Positions 1-9,710 are shown, numbered from the stretch's first letter. The stretch: 64,000 bases of DNA from Xanthocytophaga agilis (GCF_030068605.1 NZ_JASJOU010000003.1:62001-126000); one strand, 5' to 3'. Translations and numbers: made by a program. Notes: generated from the letters alone by a model not told the origin.

Positions 1-1
1 G

Positions 2-1555
2 CAGCCCCTCGGATATACCATCTATACATTAACTCATATACTAAATCCGGGAGATTCTGTAAAGATGAGTTTTAAAACAAGTTACAATAGCAGAGGCTTT
101 GTAGCAAGAGGTTCAAATACTGAAGTTGTCTATAATGGAACATTCTTCAACAATAGTTATTTTCCATCATTGGGATACAATGATGGGTTTGAAATTGGAA
201 ACGATGACAACCGACGCAAACACAAACTTCCCGAAAAGGAAAGAATGATGGCACAAAACGATCCGGTTGGGCTTGGTCAAAGTTTGTTTGGAGATGATTC
301 GGATTATATTCGTTTTGAAATTGTTTTAGGTACATCCAAAGATCAAACAGCTATTGCACCGGGTTATCTGCAAAAGTCATGGGAAGAAAAGGATCGTAAA
401 TACTTCCATTACAAAATGGATGTACCGATGGTTAACTTTTATTCCATAGTTTCTGCCCGATATGAAGTACTGAAAGACAAATGGCATAATGTCAATCTGG
501 AAATCTATTATAACAAAGGCCATGAGTTTAACCTGAAGCGGATGATGGAATCCATGAAAGCATCCCTTGACTATTTCTCTAAAAACTTCAGCCCTTTTCA
601 GTTTAGACAAATGCGCATTATGGAGTTTCCTAAATATGCAGAATTTGCCCAGTCCTTTGCGAACACAGTTCCTTTCTCTGAAGGCATTGGCTATATCCAG
701 CGTATCAAAGATCCGGAAGAAGATCTGGACATGCCATACTATGTTACAGCTCATGAAGTAGGGCATCAGTGGTGGGGGCACCAGGTTCCGGAAGCGAATG
801 TCAAAGGAAATGCAATGCTATCAGAAACACAGGCGCAGTATTCTGCCCTTATGGTGTTGAAACAGACCTACTCACAGGAACAGATGCAGAAATTCCTAAA
901 ATATGAATTAAACCGGTATTTGAGAGGTCGATCCGCTGAACGTAAAAAGGAACAGCCTCTGGTAGATGTAGAACGACAAGGATACATTCATTATCAGAAA
1001 GGATCCCTCGTGATGTTTGCACTACAGGATTATATTGGAGAAGATAAGGTAAATCTGGCATTGCACAACTTCCTTAACGACTGGCAGTATCCGGGTCCCG
1101 AATCCAAACAAAAGCGCTATCCTACCAGCAGAGACTTACTGGGCTATTTTAAAGAGCAAACGCCCGACTCCTTGAAATATATCATCACAGATATGTTCGA
1201 AACCATTACACTATTTGAAAATAAAGCGCAGACTGTAACCTATCAGAAGAAAGCTGACAAGCAGTATGAGGTTACATTAACAGTATTGGCCGAAAAACTT
1301 CGGGCAGATAGTACGGGTAATGAGAAAAATATCGCGATAAACGACTGGATAGATGTTGGTGTCTACCACAAGGATGAGAAGGGTAAGGATAAACTCATTT
1401 ATCTGAAAAAACACAAGGTTAATAAAAAAGAAAACACCTTTGTGATTACAGTTTCAGAAGAACCATCCAAAGCAGGCATCGATCCACTTAATAAGCTGAT
1501 CGACCGACATGCTGAGGATAATGTAAAATCAGCAGAGGAAAAAACTGCTAGTTAA
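2..1555 (+). CDS. M1 family aminopeptidase, C-terminal part (5' end outside window)
   Basis: The reading frame has no stop back to base 2, so the first in-window ATG (65) is internal and the gene begins left of the window. The visible part carries the zinc-metallopeptidase signature HEVGHQWWGH, followed 18 residues later by the third-ligand Glu in SETQAQY, as in gluzincin (M1) aminopeptidases. The stretch before the catalytic domain (NPGDSVKMSF, then NGTFFNN and FPSLGY) is the type seen in Bacteroidota proteins that fuse an ABC-2-like membrane permease to an M1 peptidase. That fusion is inferred, because the membrane half would lie outside the window. The expected role is peptide trimming at the membrane or periplasm. 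The C-terminal 80 residues resemble the beta-sandwich that follows the M1 helical region. The gene converges with the next one and ends at a strong hairpin. Confidence 0.85.
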   Translation, partial: QPLGYTIYTLTHILNPGDSVKMSFKTSYNSRGFVARGSNTEVVYNGTFFNNSYFPSLGYNDGFEIGNDDNRRKHKLPEKERMMAQNDPVGLGQSLFGDDSDYIRFEIVLGTSKDQTAIAPGYLQKSWEEKDRKYFHYKMDVPMVNFYSIVSARYEVLKDKWHNVNLEIYYNKGHEFNLKRMMESMKASLDYFSKNFSPFQFRQMRIMEFPKYAEFAQSFANTVPFSEGIGYIQRIKDPEEDLDMPYYVTAHEVGHQWWGHQVPEANVKGNAMLSETQAQYSALMVLKQTYSQEQMQKFLKYELNRYLRGRSAERKKEQPLVDVERQGYIHYQKGSLVMFALQDYIGEDKVNLALHNFLNDWQYPGPESKQKRYPTSRDLLGYFKEQTPDSLKYIITDMFETITLFENKAQTVTYQKKADKQYEVTLTVLAEKLRADSTGNEKNIAINDWIDVGVYHKDEKGKDKLIYLKKHKVNKKENTFVITVSEEPSKAGIDPLNKLIDRHAEDNVKSAEEKTAS

Positions 1556-1562
1556 CATAGCT

Positions 1563-1594
1563 AACGCCCTTTATGTACTTACATAAAGGGCGTT
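1563..1594. terminator. Bidirectional terminator hairpin
   Basis: A perfect 14-bp inverted repeat (1563-1576 and 1581-1594) with a 4-nt loop lies 7 bp after the M1 peptidase stop and 14 bp from the stop of the convergent gene. It probably serves both transcripts. Confidence 0.75.
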
Positions 1595-1608
1595 CTTGTA
1601 CTATCAGA

Positions 1609-2820
1609 TTATTTACGTTTTTTTTCCAGTGCCACCGAAAAAGTGAGATTGTTTGAATAGAGATAGACGTCATATGTACTGTTGGTAGCATGAAGTGAAG
1701 TCTCATACATACGATAATCCAATGCATACTCTCTGTGTGGGCGTTTCCATTTTAATCCGGCACCCAATATCACCTGAGCCCCAAGCTTTCGATTCAGACT
1801 CTCTTCATTGAGACGCCTATACATATAGTTAATTTTCATTTCGGAAGAAAAATTAAGGCTTACTCCAGCTCCAGCGTAAACATAAGGAGTAATAGCCCCT
1901 CTCAGCAGATCATACTTTACAGTAACTGGAATGTAAATCAGATTATTACGAATCTCTCCTATATCAACCTTAGGCTTTGCCTGTGTAAAATTCTCAATCT
2001 TCATCATTACAAACTGAAGTTCCGGTTGCAGATACAACCTTCTATCCATATCAACCAGTTGAAACGATCCAAATACAGAAACCATGGGCATAGGTGATAG
2101 CGGAACACCTTTTATAGCAGCATCTCCAGCCACTAAATTTACATTTCCAATATTTGTTCCTATCCTAACACCCCAAAAATGTTTTCCTTTGGGTTCCTGA
2201 TACTGATAGGTCTGATTCCGGATCTCACTGCACTTGTTATACTTTACTACAAACTTTGTCATATCAGTACGAATATATCGCAGCTCCGCTAATGCTCCCT
2301 GATCTATTACACATTTGGTCATAATGGAATTTAACTGTTTCTGGTATTTTCCATCTGCCTGATATCGCTGTCCGTTGATGTAGGTATCCTTTTGTCCTTC
2401 CAGCTCCAGCATCCCATCAGGCAAAACTTCTGCGAAATAGCGATCTTTACCCTGACTACCTCTCCAGAAGTAAAGATTAATCTCTCCTCCTACCAGCTTT
2501 TGCAGAAATACATGAATAGAATCTTTGGATTCCGCATTGCCTATCGTTCTGGATACATAAATTTTTCCACTTTCCAGAATATAAGCCCGAATATCTACTG
2601 GGGTATATACAATAGCTTTTTCTCCAGAGGAAGTTTTCACAATACATTCTGATGAGTTCAGTTTATCAGGTCTATCTTTGATCAGAACGGATACTGTATC
2701 ACCTTTGGATGTTACTATCTTTCCAGGATTAAACAAGCTTTGTGCCTGAATATGTATTGAAAAAATAATAAATAAAATAATAGGTATACTTCTTAGACTG
2801 AGCATGGTAGAATTATTCAT
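1609..2820 (-). CDS. Outer-membrane beta-barrel protein (PorT/OMP_b-brl-like)
   Basis: A Sec signal peptide is clear when translation starts at the ATG at 2820 (MNNSTMLSLR, then a hydrophobic core ending in HIQAQ). The longer ORF to 2880 would add 20 residues of a second hydrophobic stretch and is less likely. The N-terminal half (GKIVTSKGDTVSVLIKD) looks like the small globular domain common in Bacteroidota barrel proteins. The C-terminal half, from about residue 210, alternates hydrophobic and polar residues with aromatic girdles (FWGVRIGTNIG, LYLQPELQF, YVYAGAGVSL) and ends in strands. This pattern fits an 8-10-stranded outer-membrane barrel. No substrate or partner can be named. It is transcribed alone, converging with the M1 peptidase gene. 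Confidence 0.7.
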   Translation of the reverse strand: MNNSTMLSLRSIPIILFIIFSIHIQAQSLFNPGKIVTSKGDTVSVLIKDRPDKLNSSECIVKTSSGEKAIVYTPVDIRAYILESGKIYVSRTIGNAESKDSIHVFLQKLVGGEINLYFWRGSQGKDRYFAEVLPDGMLELEGQKDTYINGQRYQADGKYQKQLNSIMTKCVIDQGALAELRYIRTDMTKFVVKYNKCSEIRNQTYQYQEPKGKHFWGVRIGTNIGNVNLVAGDAAIKGVPLSPMPMVSVFGSFQLVDMDRRLYLQPELQFVMMKIENFTQAKPKVDIGEIRNNLIYIPVTVKYDLLRGAITPYVYAGAGVSLNFSSEMKINYMYRRLNEESLNRKLGAQVILGAGLKWKRPHREYALDYRMYETSLHATNSTYDVYLYSNNLTFSVALEKKRK

Positions 2821-3007
2821 ATGAGTTATAATGTAAAAACAGATAAAAATTTGTAGAAAAACTACAAATAAATGACGCATCGATTAATAATCTCATCTTA
2901 TCCATTGTAAACATCCATGTAAAAAAATATATAGTCAGTAGTTTCCTGCTTCTGGAAACTATTTTCTTTCACTCTGACTTAGCAATAACAGAACTAAATA
3001 CACCTTT

Positions 3008-3862
3008 ATGAGAACCATCAAACAGATTCATACAGCAACGTACTCCCCTATTGCGGATTTAATTACTTATTCCCCTTTACCTTCCCGAACACTCCAGCAG
3101 ATAGATCCATTTCTGTTTCTAAATCATCACGGACCACAGGTATATCCAGCCAATAATCGAGGGCTTCCGTTTGGTCCCCACCCACACAGAGGAATGGAAA
3201 CGGTAACGTTTATCATAGATGGCGATATCATGCATAAGGATTCCGGCGGATACGAAAGTGTAATCACAGCCGGAGGTGTACAATGGATGACAGCCGGACG
3301 AGGCCTGATCCATGCAGAAGTATCCTCTACAGAGTTTAAAAAGAATGGAGGTAATCTGGAGATTTTACAGTTATGGCTTAATCTCCCTTCCCGCCTGAAG
3401 ATGACAGAACCATTCTACAAAGGCCTGCAAAAAGATGAGATCCCTACCATTATTCATGATAATGGAAATATTGTATCCCATCTGGTATCGGGTACATGGG
3501 AAGGTCACAAAGGTGCATTTGACTCGCTTATTGATGTTTCTTTATGTACAATGGAATATAAAGCGGGAAGTCAGTATTCAGTATCGATCCCAGCCTCTCA
3601 CACTATCTTTTTCTATGTAATCAGAGGTCAGTTTATAGTGAATGGACAAAAAGCCGCAATGCACACTTTAGTTGAATTCAATCATGATGCAGAACAACTT
3701 ACTATCCAGGCACAGGAAGATAGTATATTGCTTCTTGGACATGCAGAGCCAATAGGAGAACCAGTAATAGCACAAGGCCCTTTTGTGATGAATACGCAAC
3801 AGGAAATTATGGAAGCGTACAATGACTACCGAATGGGAAAATTTGGCAGCTGGTCACACTGA
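3008..3862 (+). CDS. Pirin family protein
   Basis: The 284-residue bicupin has the usual length of bacterial pirins. All four metal ligands of the N-terminal cupin are visible: H58 and H60 in GPHPHRGMET, H102 and E104 in GLIHAEVSS. Other family landmarks are FLFLNHHGP and TAGGVQWMTAGRG. Pirins are Fe(II)-binding proteins; some bacterial members act as quercetin 2,3-dioxygenases and others bind metabolic enzymes, so the substrate is left open. The gene stands alone. It is divergent from the barrel-protein gene and convergent with the M43 protease gene, with a strong shared hairpin after the stop. Confidence 0.92.
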   Translation: MRTIKQIHTATYSPIADLITYSPLPSRTLQQIDPFLFLNHHGPQVYPANNRGLPFGPHPHRGMETVTFIIDGDIMHKDSGGYESVITAGGVQWMTAGRGLIHAEVSSTEFKKNGGNLEILQLWLNLPSRLKMTEPFYKGLQKDEIPTIIHDNGNIVSHLVSGTWEGHKGAFDSLIDVSLCTMEYKAGSQYSVSIPASHTIFFYVIRGQFIVNGQKAAMHTLVEFNHDAEQLTIQAQEDSILLLGHAEPIGEPVIAQGPFVMNTQQEIMEAYNDYRMGKFGSWSH

Positions 3863-3875
3863 GAAATGAAAAATC

Positions 3876-3913
3876 AAACAGCCCTGTATACATTATTGCA
3901 TACAGGGCTGTTT
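3876..3913. terminator. Bidirectional terminator hairpin
   Basis: A perfect 14-bp stem (3876-3889 and 3900-3913) with a 10-nt loop runs into T-rich sequence on the plus strand and sits between two convergent stops (pirin and M43 protease). Confidence 0.8.
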
Positions 3914-3925
3914 TTATACAAAAGG

Positions 3926-6109
3926 CTAATACTTCACAATCTTCTTCACAGACACATGATCTGAGAACACTGCCCGCACAATGTATACCCCTGATGCATA
4001 TTGACTGATATCAAATGTATAAGCATTGGCTGGTGTACTACTCGAAATACTTGTTTCAGCTATTTTCTGACCAAGTCCATTCAGAATCTGAATACGCTGC
4101 AACCCTTCTGGTTGTGGATAAAACTGAACATCAACATTGCCATCCGTAGGATTAGGCACTACAAGAAACCCTTTTTCCTTCAGATTTTTATTGATTGTGA
4201 CCGTTCTCAAGTTTACATCATCCAGATAAATATTATTTTCATATTCTGTTGTATTCCGGAACGCAATCCACAACTCACCAGCGCCAATATAATCTCCCAG
4301 ATTTACAGAATCTTTACGCCATTCACTGGCGGTTGGTTCAAATGCATCTGTTGTGGCAGTCGTTCGTGTCACCAGGCTACTACCATACTTCTTGTACAGA
4401 CTGGTATACGTCTTTCCACAATCTGTACTTACCAGTACCTGCAATGTATCCCATACAATACTTCTGGAAGTACTGCTAACAGAAGTATAAGTAGCCGCTG
4501 CAACATAGAACGATAAGTAAGCTGAATCTACCTCGGCGATAGTTAATACAGGTAATATCAGATCGTCAGTTTCATCATTACTGCTATAATCAAAATTGTT
4601 GATTTTCACACTGGCGTTACCTGTTCTGGCAATGCCAGTTACTTTTTCCCATGTAATCCCACCATCATTATTTATAATGCTCCATCCAACTGGCGGAAAT
4701 GTACTTCCTTCAAACCCCTCGCTGATTGTGGATACTGGCGCATAATATTGATAGGTTTCACTCAAGACATCATTACTTGTTTCCTCATCCGTTTTTCCAT
4801 TTGGGGAAGAAATACGGATAGTTACCGTATGATCTCCTTCTGACATGGTAACTGCCGCCAGCGAAATACTGGTTGTATTCGCTTTAGCCAAAGAACCTGT
4901 CCAGTTATAGGTAGACACTACAGCGTCATCTATTTTTGTAGTGATAGTCAAGGAAGTAAGCGTCTGGCTTCCTCGATTACGAATGGTAATGGATGGCGTA
5001 AAAGAGTCACTACACAATCGACCTTCCGGATTATCAATCGATTTTAGTTCAGCATTATTGGTGGTAACAACAGCAATCTGTGCTCCATCAGATGTCAATA
5101 ATGATGATCGGTAGGCAACCAAAGCTGCTTCCATTCTAGTCACCTGAGCATCAGTAAACATTACCAGACAGGCATCATCGCTATAATCCATATAATTCTG
5201 GTACATAATGCCATTTCCTGAAGAAGTACAGTTATCTGTTTTTACTCCTGAATAACATCCACTGGAAGCATCTGCCTGATTCGGTGTATCTTCTACATAA
5301 TCCGATCCGGAACAAGCGCCATCATCATCTCCCCAGATATGATACAGATTAAAGTAGTGTCCGGTTTCATGAGTCAGGGTTCTGCCGCTATTATAATCTG
5401 TATATGATCCACCAGGTAATGTTCTGTAATCAATCACAACACCTTGCTCAGCGGCTGGCATATCACCTGGAAAAGTCGCGTATCCCAGTATACTACCACT
5501 ACTCGTTGCAGTGATTGCACAAATCCACACATTAAGGTATTTATCAGGGTCCCAGCTATCAGCACCTCTACTGGAGGTATATTTGACGTCATTGGCAGTA
5601 TAAGAGAACGAACTTTTGGTAGTTGTCACCCGGTTAATTCCGGTTGTTGGATCTCCTGTTGCCGTACGCTGAGCCAAACTGAACTGTATTCCGGATTTTC
5701 CAAATAAGGGCTTAAAATAGGAAGGTATACTTGTAGAGTCAGCATTTGCACCAGCGAAGTCGGCATTTAATATATCCAGTTGTTTCTGAATCTGAGCATC
5801 TGTCACCTGATTGGGATTAGACATCACAATGTGAAAAACAACCGGTATAGAATACACCGTTTTCGCATTACTGGTTCCACTTCCTGTTCGCGCAGATGAC
5901 AACCGATAAGAACCCTTCCGAACATCCTGATTAAATTTTTGTGTATTTTGCTCAAACTGCAATTTAAACTTAGCATCCAGGGCAAACTTCTGCTTCAAGC
6001 GTTCCATTGTAATACAGCGTTGTATGCCACCTGTACTCACGGATTGTCCTAAAACCTGTGTTGTTACTCCCACTAGTAAAAGGAAAATAAAAAAGTATAC
6101 ACACCTCAT
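3926..6109 (-). CDS. Secreted M43 (cytophagalysin/pappalysin-type) metalloprotease with T9SS sorting domain
   Basis: The start at 6109 gives a clean signal peptide (MRCVYFFIFL, ending VLGQ); the ORF to 6184 only adds a polar N-terminal extension. A propeptide-like region of about 70 residues precedes the catalytic domain. The extended zinc motif HETGHYFNLYHIWGD lies near residues 242-256, matching the HExxHxxxxxH of the metzincin-like M43 family, and cysteine-containing segments typical of cytophagalysin follow. Middle regions look like a CARDB/Ig-like domain (around VTTNNAELKSID) and a jelly-roll domain with a DTLQVLVSTDCG segment. The last 80 residues (VVPNPTDGNVDV to the end) form a type A T9SS C-terminal sorting domain. 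The product is therefore expected to be exported by T9SS and to digest extracellular protein. Confidence 0.9.
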   Translation of the reverse strand: MRCVYFFIFLLLVGVTTQVLGQSVSTGGIQRCITMERLKQKFALDAKFKLQFEQNTQKFNQDVRKGSYRLSSARTGSGTSNAKTVYSIPVVFHIVMSNPNQVTDAQIQKQLDILNADFAGANADSTSIPSYFKPLFGKSGIQFSLAQRTATGDPTTGINRVTTTKSSFSYTANDVKYTSSRGADSWDPDKYLNVWICAITATSSGSILGYATFPGDMPAAEQGVVIDYRTLPGGSYTDYNSGRTLTHETGHYFNLYHIWGDDDGACSGSDYVEDTPNQADASSGCYSGVKTDNCTSSGNGIMYQNYMDYSDDACLVMFTDAQVTRMEAALVAYRSSLLTSDGAQIAVVTTNNAELKSIDNPEGRLCSDSFTPSITIRNRGSQTLTSLTITTKIDDAVVSTYNWTGSLAKANTTSISLAAVTMSEGDHTVTIRISSPNGKTDEETSNDVLSETYQYYAPVSTISEGFEGSTFPPVGWSIINNDGGITWEKVTGIARTGNASVKINNFDYSSNDETDDLILPVLTIAEVDSAYLSFYVAAATYTSVSSTSRSIVWDTLQVLVSTDCGKTYTSLYKKYGSSLVTRTTATTDAFEPTASEWRKDSVNLGDYIGAGELWIAFRNTTEYENNIYLDDVNLRTVTINKNLKEKGFLVVPNPTDGNVDVQFYPQPEGLQRIQILNGLGQKIAETSISSSTPANAYTFDISQYASGVYIVRAVFSDHVSVKKIVKY

Positions 6110-6918
6110 GGTCTTCTGTTTAGCTAAAATAAATCTCTTTGTTTGTTTTGCCTGTATGACAACTGATACTGCTTTTACTCCCACCTGAGGTTTGCTGATT
6201 TTTTAAATATTTTAGAGTAGCCTACATCTTTCCACTATGCATGGTCAGTTTTTAGGAGTTTACATTAAAAGTAAAGATAACATAAGCTAAAACGAAAGAC
6301 GTTATCTGATAAAGCCTGGTTCATTCAGACTTTGTGAATGATTCAATATTATAGTACAATAGATCGGAACAGAGTTTCTAATTGACAATAATATTACATA
6401 CTACTTTTTGATAGTCAATTAGTTGCAGGTATGAATAAATCTATTTACTATTCAGCTTTCGGTATCACTCAAACAACATTCTTCATTTTAACTATTTTTT
6501 CCTATCGGTCTTACGTGGTGCTTTTATTGACCAAAATACATCTTCGACGTCACAATGAAGTACTACAGGTAATTCAATAATGAAGCTCTTTAGTAGGTTG
6601 TCTTGTATGTTCTGTTTACAGAATGGTACCAGACAACTTTTGTGTGTAAGTAATAACCAATCTTCCTATCGCTTACCAGAGACCTGGAGGTAATGTACAA
6701 AATGCGTAAAGTTTATCTAAGCATCTCATACCCAACACACATTTAGGAATAGAATAGTTTAATAAAACATAAAGTCTGTAGCACTCATTTTTTGCATTCT
6801 ATTTTTCATTACTTTGCGACTTTTAGTAGTCATGTCAATCTACCTTTGGCTACACGTGTGAACACAATTTGTTGTATTTTTATCCATCGCACATTTTCTA
6901 GTATAGTTAATTTTTTTC
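6110..6918. other. Long intergenic region, no confident gene
   Basis: About 800 bp of AT-rich DNA separate two divergently transcribed genes. The only coding hint is a 49-codon ORF on the plus strand (6431-6580, starting MNKSIYYSAF) that would encode one hydrophobic helix and a basic tail; support is weak. An imperfect hairpin spans 6597-6637, with outer arms gttgtct and agacaac and inner arms ttctg and cagaa. No repeats or RNA genes were recognised. Confidence 0.4.
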
Positions 6919-7443
6919 ATGCAACCGTTTGACTTTAATTTATTCAGACAACAAGTAAAAGAAGCAACTCAAAACGCATTGATAGAAGCTACCAGACAAT
7001 ATACTGGTGAAGTATGTGCCTTTGCGTTGTACTCAGATGAAGGGGTGCTTACGCTTTCACCAGCGGTCAATACACTCTCGTATTTGCAAAAACAACAAGC
7101 AGAAGATCCGGACAATACAGAGTATTATCAGTGGAGTCCGGCAGAATGGAAAAACGAAGGAAACCTTGCGACAGAAGACTTTAATCAACTGTCTGCGCTA
7201 CTGCGAAATACAGTGCTAGGCAAAACGTATACAGAAAGCTTTCCCCGTTTTCGGGAAAATGTATTTGAGACGGTAGTATCTGTACTGGAAGAAATGAGAA
7301 AGGAAAACTGGTTCCAGAATATGATCCTTGTCTTTACAATCACAGATTATGATAATCCCAGAAAAGAATCTAACTGGATCAAACGGCTAAATGACTCTGT
7401 ACATGCGGAAAATTTCAGGCTATGGCGTCATAGTTGGGGCTAA
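6919..7443 (+). CDS. DUF4303 family protein
   Basis: The 174-residue soluble protein begins with a helix (FDLNLF-like FDFNLFRQQV) followed by a strand-rich core (GEVCAFALYSDEG) and a WSPAEWKNEG segment. This arrangement is characteristic of DUF4303 proteins, for which no biochemical role is established. There is no signal peptide or membrane segment. DUF4303 genes occur widely in bacteria, sometimes near polymorphic toxin loci. Here no toxin is adjacent, so nothing about immunity is claimed. The gene is single and converges with the next gene over a hairpin. Confidence 0.7.
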   Translation: MQPFDFNLFRQQVKEATQNALIEATRQYTGEVCAFALYSDEGVLTLSPAVNTLSYLQKQQAEDPDNTEYYQWSPAEWKNEGNLATEDFNQLSALLRNTVLGKTYTESFPRFRENVFETVVSVLEEMRKENWFQNMILVFTITDYDNPRKESNWIKRLNDSVHAENFRLWRHSWG

Positions 7444-7495
7444 AACAGATAGGAGCTGGTGTTGAGCATTAAAAAATAACAGCTCCTGTCTGTTT
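7443..7495. terminator. Bidirectional terminator hairpin
   Basis: A 16-bp stem with one G-U pair (7443-7458 and 7480-7495) and a 21-nt A-rich loop starts at the stop of the DUF4303 gene. It lies 14 bp from the stop of the convergent membrane-protein gene. Confidence 0.7.
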
Positions 7496-7508
7496 GATTT
7501 TCCGGAAA

Positions 7509-8117
7509 TCAGGATATTGTATAAATATAGATAGAAAGCAATGTTCCTAATGCACCCAGGGCAATCATTAGTCCAAAGAAGGTCCACTTGGTAGTTGGTT
7601 TGTGAATCACCAGTGCCACCCCACCCATTACCAGACATAACTGTAAAAACAACGAAGCCAGGTCAAACTGATCGCCAATATAGCCAGCCTTATCGGCCAG
7701 CTTTTCCCATTCTTGTGCCCCTGTAATTTTTCCCATTTTTCCGTCTTTCTCCTGTACCCAGTTGGCTTCTCCTACTTCTAAAGAACCCCGGAGTATTTCA
7801 TCTTTCTCCTTTTCATAACGTGCTATCTTCTGCTGCATTTTATGAATATTCTCATATAAGGCAGCTGTATCCTTACCCTGAATGGAATTTGACTTCAACA
7901 ATGTTTCCAGCAATCCAATCTGACCTTCCAGCAAACTTTCTTTAATACTCTTAGACTGGTACCATTGATAGGCAGAGGACTTTTCATTGATAGCTTTTAA
8001 CTCATCTCCACCTGCCTGTCCTGACCCAATCTGAACAACGGCCAGTATAGAGGCAAATATCGCCAGTACCAAGCCACAAATTACTTCAAAACGATTTTGC
8101 AAAATGTCTTTATTCAT
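7509..8117 (-). CDS. Predicted inner-membrane protein, DUF4337-like
   Basis: The 202-residue protein has one N-terminal membrane helix (about residues 12-33) and two C-terminal helices (about 155-175 and 180-200). They are separated by a long soluble, coiled-coil-prone segment rich in K and E. The region right after the first helix (NEKSSAYQWYQSKSIKE) resembles the conserved W-x-Y-Q-A/S-K signature of DUF4337 proteins. Function is unknown. The gene is transcribed alone. It is convergent with the DUF4303 gene and has a 244-bp gap to the FMN reductase gene upstream. The family assignment is from remembered motif similarity only. Confidence 0.5.
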   Translation of the reverse strand: MNKDILQNRFEVICGLVLAIFASILAVVQIGSGQAGGDELKAINEKSSAYQWYQSKSIKESLLEGQIGLLETLLKSNSIQGKDTAALYENIHKMQQKIARYEKEKDEILRGSLEVGEANWVQEKDGKMGKITGAQEWEKLADKAGYIGDQFDLASLFLQLCLVMGGVALVIHKPTTKWTFFGLMIALGALGTLLSIYIYTIS

Positions 8118-8287
8118 ATGATCTGGTTAAATTTTTGCCCGTAAATATAGAGATAAGTTTATTTTAGACTATCCCATTTGAGCTTTTCTTCGGTTAAAGT
8201 ATCCTATATATTCAGTATGATGTATTTTGGTTTCAGAAAGTATACATCCTGCTAAAAGCCACCAATTCAAAAAGATTCATATAAAAA

Positions 8288-8336
8288 TACAAGAGCTCCA
8301 GTGATGAATCGTGGTATCATCACTGGAGCTCTTGTA
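8288..8336. terminator. Terminator hairpin after the FMN reductase gene
   Basis: A perfect 20-bp inverted repeat (8288-8307 and 8317-8336) with a 9-nt loop lies 25 bp downstream of the minus-strand FMN reductase stop. Minus-strand sequence after it is T-rich (ttttat), which fits Rho-independent termination. Confidence 0.8.
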
Positions 8337-8361
8337 CTATAACTATCATCTATAAGGGAAG

Positions 8362-8940
8362 TTAATTCGTATGAAGGTGTTCTTTCTGTTTTTTCTCGTA
8401 TACAGCCTCTGCAAGCCACAAAAACTCCTTTGCAAAATGATCCAGATTTTTCAGATAATGTTCGTCTATCAGATTTCCTTCTTCATCGAACTTCTGTGTC
8501 ATATGAGGAACCAGTAACATATGTGGAGCTGCAATAGCGAACAAAGCAGGTATTAATTGTTGCATCTGCATAGCAGCCCGCATCCCGCCTAAACCGCCGG
8601 TAGTGACTGTGACAATGCCAATAGCCTTCCTTGCAAACTCTGTTTTGTTGTAGGTGTCCACCATGTTTTTCAGAGCAGGTGTATAACTTCCATTGTATTC
8701 AGGTGTCACAAACAAAAAAGCATCTGACTGATGAAGTATCTTACCCAATTCAATAACGGAAGGTTGCGGATTGGGATGTCGCTGAGCTACCTCTTCAAAC
8801 AAGGGAATAGGATAATCTGCCAGATCAGCAATAGTCAGGTTCACATGGCTGAATTGTGCAAAATAGTTCTTCAGTCCCAGTGCTACCCGATGTGATTGTC
8901 TGCCAATACGGGTACTGGCAGATACAATGGTTAAGTTCAT
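8362..8940 (-). CDS. NAD(P)H-dependent FMN reductase / quinone reductase
   Basis: This 192-residue flavodoxin-like protein belongs to the NADPH-dependent FMN reductase family. The phosphate-binding loop (SASTRIGRQSHRVA) follows the first strand, and the flavin-binding loop PEYNGSYTPALKNMVD is nearly canonical. A glycine-rich loop (TTGGLGGMRAAMQ) fits the third flavin contact. Such enzymes use NAD(P)H to reduce quinones, azo compounds or chromate through bound FMN. It is cytosolic. It lies 122 bp downstream of the carboxylesterase gene and on the same strand as the ring-cleaving dioxygenase gene, suggesting a role in electrophile or quinone detoxification. Confidence 0.9.
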   Translation of the reverse strand: MNLTIVSASTRIGRQSHRVALGLKNYFAQFSHVNLTIADLADYPIPLFEEVAQRHPNPQPSVIELGKILHQSDAFLFVTPEYNGSYTPALKNMVDTYNKTEFARKAIGIVTVTTGGLGGMRAAMQMQQLIPALFAIAAPHMLLVPHMTQKFDEEGNLIDEHYLKNLDHFAKEFLWLAEAVYEKKQKEHLHTN

Positions 8941-9062
8941 GTTCTATAGGTCAGAAAGGTGTCAGAATTCATAGTTCTATGACTATGATATAGAACTACG
9001 AACTCTGAACCCTATAAAAAAGTTTCCAACACCTGTTTCTCACAAGTCAATGCATCGGTTGC

Positions 9063-9710
9063 CTACACTGTAGGCTTTACAGCATTGCTTGAATTCAGAA
9101 TAGTATTCACAATTTTGATTTCATCTTCAATAATAGTATGAGGCATATTCGGATACAGCTTGGTAGTCACCTGTGCTCCCATTCTCTCAAATACCTCCGC
9201 ACTTTCCAGTACTCTGTCTTTTGGAATATGTGAATCCACATCACTGCATCCCAGAAATATAGGTGTGCCCTCCAAAGAGCCTGTATAGTCTCTGGGTGTT
9301 CCAGAAGGACCGATCAATCCTCCACTCAATCCGAATACACCGCCATACTGACGGGCATTACGTGCTACAAACTCCAGTGCCAGACAGGCTCCCTGTGAGA
9401 ATCCAAGCAAGTAAATATTTTCCGAACGAATTCCGTTTGCCAGTGCCTGTTCTACAATCCCACCTACAGACTCCAGAGCTGAAGACAGGTAAGGTTCATT
9501 TTGTTCAATGGGCATCAGAAAGGAATAGGGATACCAGGTATTATCCGTTGCCTGTGGAGCCAGAAAACTCATATGAGGCTGTGAAAAATAAGAGGATAAA
9601 CTCATAATATTCTGTGCAGTAGACCCACGTCCGTGTATCATAATCATTACTTTTTCTGCATCCAATAATGAAGCCCCACTTTTCAGATAGTTTTTGGTTT
9701 GATGAATCAT
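9063..9710 (-). CDS. Alpha/beta hydrolase, phospholipase/carboxylesterase family (MhqD/YpfH-like)
   Basis: I start the gene at the ATG at 9710 (MIHQTKNYLK), giving 215 residues, the usual family size; the longer ORF to 9812 adds an improbable hydrophobic leader. The oxyanion-hole segment is MIHGRGSTAQN. The nucleophile elbow is GFSQG with Ser105, the acid is probably Asp157 in GCSDVDSH, and the catalytic His191 sits in NMPHTI. This is the fold of small serine carboxylesterases related to YpfH and MhqD. The exact ester substrate is not predictable. Its neighbours, a ring-cleaving dioxygenase upstream and an FMN reductase downstream, match partners of MhqD in Firmicutes. Confidence 0.85.
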   Translation of the reverse strand: MIHQTKNYLKSGASLLDAEKVMIMIHGRGSTAQNIMSLSSYFSQPHMSFLAPQATDNTWYPYSFLMPIEQNEPYLSSALESVGGIVEQALANGIRSENIYLLGFSQGACLALEFVARNARQYGGVFGLSGGLIGPSGTPRDYTGSLEGTPIFLGCSDVDSHIPKDRVLESAEVFERMGAQVTTKLYPNMPHTIIEDEIKIVNTILNSSNAVKPTV

